Positions 7,628 to 10,704 of a stretch of 10,704 bases of DNA are shown here, piece by piece. Within the stretch, counting starts at the first letter, position 1. Every line of letters begins with the position of its first letter. The translations under genes and the position numbers were made by a program. The notes beneath the pieces are model-generated. The model saw only the letters and a program-made list of their open reading frames with translations. It made no database searches and was not told the origin of the DNA. The DNA comes from Candidatus Roizmanbacteria bacterium RIFCSPLOWO2_01_FULL_44_13 (GTDB lineage: Bacteria > Patescibacteriota > Microgenomatia > UBA1406 > GWC2-37-13), in assembly GCA_001789855.1 (NCBI GenBank), contig MGAT01000010.1:1-10704 (forward strand). Reading direction: 5' to 3'.

Positions 7628-8102
7628 AGGTTTCTTCCATCACTTGTAATATTTCATTGACGATTTGGGTAGCTTCGTCGTAGGATACCGCTTTTAAATT
7701 ATGCGGAAAGTAGTGAAAAATTTGATTGCGTCCTTTTTTCCAAATTCCCCAGATTTTTTCAGCCAGTTCGGCGCTTTCTTTTTCCTGTATTTTCCGATAG
7801 AGCGATTTTTCTCCCAGCCGGCCGATCAAATTGGGAGACATTAGTTTTCCCAATCTTAAATGGTCCGAAATATAGTCGAGCCGACTGATAAAACCGACGT
7901 CTTTGAAAAGTTGCTTGAGAAATCCTTCGTAAGCTTTGGCGAAAGGAAAAATCAAAAAAGAATAGTCTTTGAACTGATACGCTTGATCCTTGATAATATC
8001 CTCCATCAAATACTGTCCTTCACGGACCAAATCTTTTTGATTTTGCGACAAATAAAGCCAAAATGCGCTCGTTTTCAAAACCAATCGCCCCAATTTGTCC
8101 AT
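7599..8102 (-). CDS. Small HEPN-domain protein, putative RNase or nucleotide-binding protein
   Basis: I do not recognise this 167-residue protein as a named family member. It is predicted almost entirely helical, with an aromatic segment (YSFLIFPFAKAYEGFLKQL) in the middle and the sequence GRNQIFHYFPH near the C terminus. R125-N126-x3-H130 matches exactly the RNxxxH active-site motif of HEPN domains, the metal-independent ribonuclease fold of many toxins and defence proteins (RnlA, MazF-unrelated HEPN/MNT pairs, Cas13, Csm6). The ordering of a helix containing E(G/K)xLK followed by RNxxxH resembles RnlA-type HEPN toxins, but that link is tentative. No antitoxin candidate lies beside it. It is the first gene of the leftward five-gene operon, its ATG at 8100-8102 has no Shine-Dalgarno sequence, and its 3' end overlaps the ATPase gene by 29 nt. 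HEPN membership is moderately likely; nuclease activity is inferred only from the motif. Confidence 0.72.
   Translation of the reverse strand: MDKLGRLVLKTSAFWLYLSQNQKDLVREGQYLMEDIIKDQAYQFKDYSFLIFPFAKAYEGFLKQLFKDVGFISRLDYISDHLRLGKLMSPNLIGRLGEKSLYRKIQEKESAELAEKIWGIWKKGRNQIFHYFPHNLKAVSYDEATQIVNEILQVMEETYERLNPKSS
7713..7730 (-). other. HEPN RNxxxH catalytic motif codons
   Basis: These six codons translate to R-N-Q-I-F-H (residues 125-130). In HEPN ribonucleases the Arg and His form the catalytic pair and the polar residue after Arg is usually Asn, Asp or His, so the motif here is canonical rather than degenerate. Confidence 0.65.
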
Positions 8103-8105
8103 TTG

Positions 8106-8127
8106 TAAAAATTAATATTAATTATTA
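8106..8127. repeat. AT-only palindrome beside the HEPN start, possible operator
   Basis: Bases 8110-8123 (AATTAATATTAATT) form a perfect 14-bp palindrome. Extending to 8106-8127 keeps pairing with a single mismatched pair (8109/8124). It begins four bases upstream of the HEPN start codon and covers the candidate -10 box, a location typical of an autoregulatory operator. Chance is a fair alternative in AT-rich DNA. Confidence 0.4.
8115..8120 (-). promoter_or_regulatory. Possible weak -10 box for the HEPN-ATPase-deoC operon
   Basis: On the minus strand TAATAT sits 12 bases upstream of the HEPN start codon, which would give a leader of only about six bases. No good -35 hexamer is seen at 16-18 bp, and the whole area is AT-rich, so this is a weak call. 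Confidence 0.3.
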
Positions 8128-8150
8128 GACGAGAAATACGGTATCGAGCT

Positions 8151-8181
8151 TTGATTAATAATAACAAAATAATGCTATAAT
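8151..8181 (+). promoter_or_regulatory. Extended -10 promoter for the cytidylate kinase-like gene, predicted leaderless
   Basis: A perfect TATAAT lies at 8176-8181 and is preceded by TGC at 8173-8175, making an extended -10 element. A -35-like TTGATT lies at 8151-8156 with a long 19-bp spacer, which is tolerable for extended -10 promoters. Only seven bases separate the -10 box from the ATG at 8189, so transcription should start at or next to the A of the start codon and give a leaderless mRNA. Confidence 0.68.
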
Positions 8182-8188
8182 TTGTTCC

Positions 8189-8857
8189 ATGAAGAAACTG
8201 TATGAACTGGTACAGAAAAATCTTCGTTCTCTTTTTCTCCCCCAGGAATCGCCTTTTAAAGGGCCTCTTCCTATTATCACCATATCGAGAGAAATGGGTA
8301 GCGGCGGCAAGGCGATCGCCAATTTAGTTGCGAAAAGGCTCGGCACCAAATGGAAAGTTTATGACAAAGAAATCGTCGACGAAATCGCCAAAGAGGCCCG
8401 CCTGGAAAAAAAATTGGTCGAGTCAATCGACGAGAAAAGAATCCCGCTGGTGGACGAATTGGTGATCGAAATATTCGGCCGGCGATTTTTGAGCATGTCG
8501 GGATATTATAAGCATCTAATTAAGGTTCTGTCCTTAATTGGCCAGCGGGGATACTCGATTGTCCTCGGACGCGGAGCCAATTTTATCTTCCCTCACGCCT
8601 TAAAAATCAGGATAATCTGCGAAATGAGTCAAAGGATCGCCTGGGAAATGACCTTTGAAGGAATAACGCGGGCAGAGGCTGTAAGAAGAATAGAGGAATC
8701 CGATGAGGAAAGAAAAAAATTTGTCGAAGCCTTATTTAGTCACGACCAAAAAAAAGCCCACCATTATGATTTAGTCATCCGTACCGGTCCAAATCTAATG
8801 ATTGAGGATGCGACTGATTTAATTGTTGATCTTGCCAAAAGAAGATTCAGGATTTGA
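8189..8857 (+). CDS. Cytidylate kinase-like P-loop protein
   Basis: This 222-residue protein belongs to the cytidylate kinase-like family, which shares the P-loop NMP-kinase fold with Cmk but whose substrate is mostly unproven. After a 25-residue lead comes IITISREMGSGGKAIANLVA, the glycine-rich nucleotide-binding loop with Lys41, then WKVYDKEIVDEIA, the family motif YSIVLGRGANFI at 122-133, the basic region with EESDEERKKFV (lid-like, 170-179), and the terminal HYDLVIRTG (192-200). It is not a standard Cmk, which has a different NMP-binding insert. The gene is driven by an apparent leaderless promoter and its TGA overlaps the convergent rplA end by 11 bp. Family membership is strong; the claim that it phosphorylates CMP would be an over-reading. 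Confidence 0.87.
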   Translation: MKKLYELVQKNLRSLFLPQESPFKGPLPIITISREMGSGGKAIANLVAKRLGTKWKVYDKEIVDEIAKEARLEKKLVESIDEKRIPLVDELVIEIFGRRFLSMSGYYKHLIKVLSLIGQRGYSIVLGRGANFIFPHALKIRIICEMSQRIAWEMTFEGITRAEAVRRIEESDEERKKFVEALFSHDQKKAHHYDLVIRTGPNLMIEDATDLIVDLAKRRFRI

Positions 8858-9617
8858 TTTCCAGTTTTATCGAGGGACTCATCGTCGACTTTAAGTAAGC
8901 TTTTTGGATGTGCTTTAAACCGACCGCTTCTATAAATTTGTTAGCATTTTCTAAAAGTTTTTCCGCCGGAAGCGTCTCTTTTCCGATCATCTGATGAATT
9001 AAGGGAAATTTCGGCTCGGTTTTCCAGCGCAAAAGACCGCCTTCGAACTTTTTTACCACTTCCTCCGGATTTGGAGAGATCGTGCCGGCTTTTGGATTGG
9101 GCATCAAGCCGCGCGGTCCCAAAATTTTGGCAAACTTAGCCAGGCGCGGCATGAAAGACGGATGGGTGACTAAAATGTCAAAGTCAATTTTACCCTGTTC
9201 CAACTTATCCAAAACTTTATCATCAACCACCGTGACTTTTACCGACTTTCCGGTAGAATGGGGTAATTGAATTTCACCCTTTAGGCCGGTCTCATCAACC
9301 ACTAAATGGAGTTCGACCGCGGCGTCAAACTTTGTCGTCTTCATTTTTTTGAGCAGTTCAACCGCATCCGCGAGGGCGTAGGACTTCGTTTTATCGACTA
9401 GTTTTTTTACCCCAACGTATTTTTTTCCCTTCGGTTTGACAATGATTTTTTTTGTTTTCTTTACTTTGACTTCTTTTTTCTCTTCCTCTTTCTTAGGTTC
9501 TTCTTTTTTTTCAGTTTTTTTCGCCATCTTTTTCTCTTTTGCCTTTTCTTTTTGCTCTTTCTTTTGTTCTTCCTCGATTTCTTCCATACCCAATAGTCTA
9601 GTTTTTACTTTTCCCAT
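8847..9617 (-). CDS. rplA: Ribosomal protein L1 (uL1) with Lys/Glu-rich N-terminal extension
   Basis: uL1 forms the mobile L1 stalk of the large subunit, and in many bacteria it also represses its own operon by binding mRNA. The canonical part starts near residue 67 (KYVGVKKLVDKTKSYALADA) and includes LKGEIQLPHSTGKSVKV and the signature KILGPRGLMPNPKAGTI (164-180), ending with IKLEIKS. Ahead of it lies a roughly 66-residue extension in which 39 of residues 11-66 are Lys or Glu, predicted as a charged helix or disordered tail. I chose the ATG at 9617, 10 nt after the rplK stop; an earlier in-frame ATG at 9704 lies inside rplK. An internal ATG at 9527 (MAKKTEKK) follows purine-rich sequence and would shorten the extension to about 36 residues. 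No Shine-Dalgarno sequence precedes 9617. The 3' end overlaps the convergent kinase-like gene by 11 bp. Confidence 0.92.
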   Translation of the reverse strand: MGKVKTRLLGMEEIEEEQKKEQKEKAKEKKMAKKTEKKEEPKKEEEKKEVKVKKTKKIIVKPKGKKYVGVKKLVDKTKSYALADAVELLKKMKTTKFDAAVELHLVVDETGLKGEIQLPHSTGKSVKVTVVDDKVLDKLEQGKIDFDILVTHPSFMPRLAKFAKILGPRGLMPNPKAGTISPNPEEVVKKFEGGLLRWKTEPKFPLIHQMIGKETLPAEKLLENANKFIEAVGLKHIQKAYLKSTMSPSIKLEIKS

Positions 9618-9627
9618 TTTTGATTTT

Positions 9628-10053
9628 TTAATTTTCAACGTCAACTCCCATACTTCTGGCGGTGCCGGCGACAATTTTCTTTGCCGCCTCGATATCATTG
9701 GCATTCAGGTCGGCCATTTTTTCTTTGGCAATGGTTTCGATCTGTGCTTTAGATAGCTTGCCTACTTTCTCGGTGTTCGGTTTGCCCGATCCTTTTTCTA
9801 AAGTAATGGTTTTCTTGATCATCGCGGCTACCGGAGGCAGTTTTGTTACAAACGTGAAACTTCTGTCTTCGTAAACCGTGATTACCGCGGGAATGATTTG
9901 GCCTTTTTGTTTACTCGTCCTGGCGTTATATTCTTTGATAAAGTCCATGATGGGAATCCCGTGCTGACCCAAGGCCGGTCCAACCGGAGGAGCAGGAGTC
10001 GCCTCACCCGCAGGGAGATTCAATTTTACAATCGTTTTTATTTTCTTAGCCAT
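9628..10053 (-). CDS. rplK: Ribosomal protein L11 (uL11)
   Basis: uL11 sits at the base of the GTPase-associated stalk, binds 23S rRNA together with L10, and modulates factor-dependent GTP hydrolysis. Its length of 141 residues is exactly typical. The N-terminal domain carries [20 protein letters not shown] (13-32), containing the proline-rich [10 protein letters not shown] motif, followed by [12 protein letters not shown]. The rRNA-binding C-terminal domain includes [23 protein letters not shown] and the end [15 protein letters not shown]. The start codon lies 9 nt after nusG with no Shine-Dalgarno sequence, so any L1-binding autoregulatory site of the E. coli type would have to lie inside nusG rather than in this short gap. 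Identification is secure. Confidence 0.97.
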   Translation of the reverse strand: MAKKIKTIVKLNLPAGEATPAPPVGPALGQHGIPIMDFIKEYNARTSKQKGQIIPAVITVYEDRSFTFVTKLPPVAAMIKKTITLEKGSGKPNTEKVGKLSKAQIETIAKEKMADLNANDIEAAKKIVAGTARSMGVDVEN

Positions 10054-10062
10054 TGTGAGCTT

Positions 10063-10620
10063 TTATAATTTAGCAACTTGTAAAAAATCCAGTTCGACCG
10101 GTGTTTCCCGGTCAAAAATTGACACCAAAACTTTGACTTTTCCTCTTTCTTCGTCGATCGCCTCGATCGTCCCCAAAAAGTCGGCGAAGGGGCCTTCGGT
10201 AATCTTGACTGCTTCGCCCACGGAGAATTTCGCTTTGAATTTCGGCTGTTCCTGCTGAACAAACTTCATGATCGCCTCGACTTCGCGGTCGGAAATCGGA
10301 GTTGGCTTCAGGCCCGCGCCCACAAATCCGGTTACCCCCTCGGTGGTGCGGACCACCAACCAAGAATCGTCGTCGAGAATCATCTTAACGAGAATATATC
10401 CCGGGAAGACTTTTTCGGTCGCCTTGGTTTTTTTACCTTTTTTTACGACGACTATTTCTCTTGTTGGGATAACGACGTCAAAAATCTTTTCTTCGACTCC
10501 GAGCGATTTTATCCTTTGTTCGAGGGCATTTTTCACTCTTTGTTCGTAGCTGGTCTGGATATGAATAACATACCAGCGCGCTTTTTGTTTTTGTTCCTTG
10601 TTGACTTCGTCCTGATTCAT
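10063..10620 (-). CDS. nusG: Transcription elongation/antitermination factor NusG
   Basis: NusG binds the RNA polymerase clamp through its NGN domain and contacts Rho or ribosomal protein S10 through its KOW domain, linking transcription to translation. The 185 residues show a charged N-terminal tail and then an NGN domain (RWYVIHIQTSYEQRV, 15-29; VFPGYILVKM, 71-80; TTEGVTGFVG). A short linker follows and then the KOW domain (KFSVGEAVKITEGPFADFLG, 131-150, ending VELDFLQVAKL). Length is typical (about 180). The ATG at 10618-10620 follows the secE stop by 12 nt; the sequence between is CTCCCATTTCT-like and has no Shine-Dalgarno match. The secE-nusG-rplK-rplA order is the conserved bacterial arrangement. 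Confidence 0.97.
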   Translation of the reverse strand: MNQDEVNKEQKQKARWYVIHIQTSYEQRVKNALEQRIKSLGVEEKIFDVVIPTREIVVVKKGKKTKATEKVFPGYILVKMILDDDSWLVVRTTEGVTGFVGAGLKPTPISDREVEAIMKFVQQEQPKFKAKFSVGEAVKITEGPFADFLGTIEAIDEERGKVKVLVSIFDRETPVELDFLQVAKL

Positions 10621-10632
10621 AGAAATGGGAGT

Positions 10633-10704
10633 TTATCTAAATTTAGTGATAAATTCAAGCCCCTTGGTCAAAAGAATATCTATTATACCGATATAGAGCC
10701 CGAT
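10633..10704 (-). CDS. secE: SecE preprotein translocase subunit, C-terminal fragment (cut by window edge)
   Basis: The minus-strand frame reads IGLYIGIIDILLTKGLEFITKFR and a TAA stop. This is a hydrophobic end with a Gly-x-hydrophobic-Asp pattern like the end of the single conserved SecE transmembrane helix (the usual G-x-x-x-x-x-D-x-x-F/L pattern). Position immediately upstream of nusG is the classic place for secE. The 5' part and any start lie outside the window. SecE is the small membrane partner of SecY in protein export. Confidence 0.82.
   Translation of the reverse strand: MGLYIGIIDILLTKGLEFITKFR

Larger units (their letters stand above)
8103..8188. promoter_or_regulatory. Divergent promoter region, the only sizeable intergenic gap
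   Basis: This 86-bp AT-rich stretch separates the outward-facing start codons of the HEPN operon (left) and the cytidylate kinase-like gene (right). Both genes begin without a Shine-Dalgarno sequence. It must hold the promoter of each unless they are read from elsewhere. Confidence 0.75.

Noticed and set aside
8155-8349. 64-residue minus-strand frame across the promoter and the kinase-like gene
   Set aside because: It is antisense to the conserved P-loop region of the kinase-like gene and has no family features; a chance frame.
8748-8775. Run of eight A on the plus strand as a minus-strand terminator for rplA
   Set aside because: The minus strand has a T8 tract here but no stable hairpin directly before it, and the run encodes the conserved-looking DQKKAHHYD part of the kinase-like gene.
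9419-9585. Lys/Glu-rich stretch as a sequencing or frameshift artefact
   Set aside because: The frame is continuous from a well-placed ATG into the conserved L1 core, with no stop or frame jump.
9618-9704. Longer rplA start at 9704 adding 29 residues
   Set aside because: It lies inside rplK in another frame and adds a sequence unlike L1; the ATG at 9617 right after the rplK stop fits the operon spacing.
9436-9756. Plus-strand frame rich in Phe and Ser opposite rplA and rplK
   Set aside because: It is the antisense image of the Lys/Glu-rich L1 extension and conserved L11, so its composition is a mirror artefact.

Overview
The window looks like a compact bacterial chromosome segment, most likely from the Candidate Phyla Radiation (Patescibacteria), possibly the Microgenomates or a nearby lineage. 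This placement is an inference. It rests on very tight or overlapping genes, almost no Shine-Dalgarno sequences, a fused ADP-forming acetyl-CoA synthetase, and a ribosomal protein L1 with a long Lys/Glu-rich N-terminal extension. TGA is the stop codon of at least four genes, so the UGA-glycine code of Gracilibacteria/Absconditabacteria does not apply. No mobile element, CRISPR array, tRNA or rRNA was seen. The only real gap between genes is 86 bp (8103-8188).

Layout from left to right. (1) 2-823 (+): the last two thirds of an MFS permease, cut by the left edge. Its 3' end overlaps the next gene tail-to-tail by 83 bp. (2) 8102 down to 741 (-): five genes in one probable operon. In transcription order these are a small HEPN-domain protein, a Ca2+-type P-type ATPase, deoxyribose-phosphate aldolase (deoC), a cytoplasmic tandem-GGDEF protein, and a fused ADP-forming acetate-CoA ligase. 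Junctions are a 29-nt overlap or gaps of 4-9 nt. (3) 8103-8188: a divergent promoter region with an extended -10 box that predicts a leaderless transcript to the right, and an AT-only palindrome next to the HEPN gene. (4) 8189-8857 (+): a cytidylate kinase-like P-loop protein. (5) 10704 down to 8847 (-): the classic secE-nusG-rplK-rplA cluster, with secE cut by the right edge. rplJ-rplL do not follow rplA.

How the genes may work together: DeoC splits deoxyribose-5-phosphate into acetaldehyde and glyceraldehyde-3-phosphate. The acetate-CoA ligase makes ATP from acetyl-CoA. The shared operon is therefore compatible with salvaging deoxynucleosides for energy, although the aldehyde dehydrogenase that would connect the two is not in the window. 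Why a HEPN protein, a cation pump and a GGDEF protein share this transcript is not explained by any pathway I know. The most unusual items are the standalone HEPN protein heading the operon, the GGDEF protein whose two domains seem to have lost complementary parts of the active site, and the leaderless promoter.
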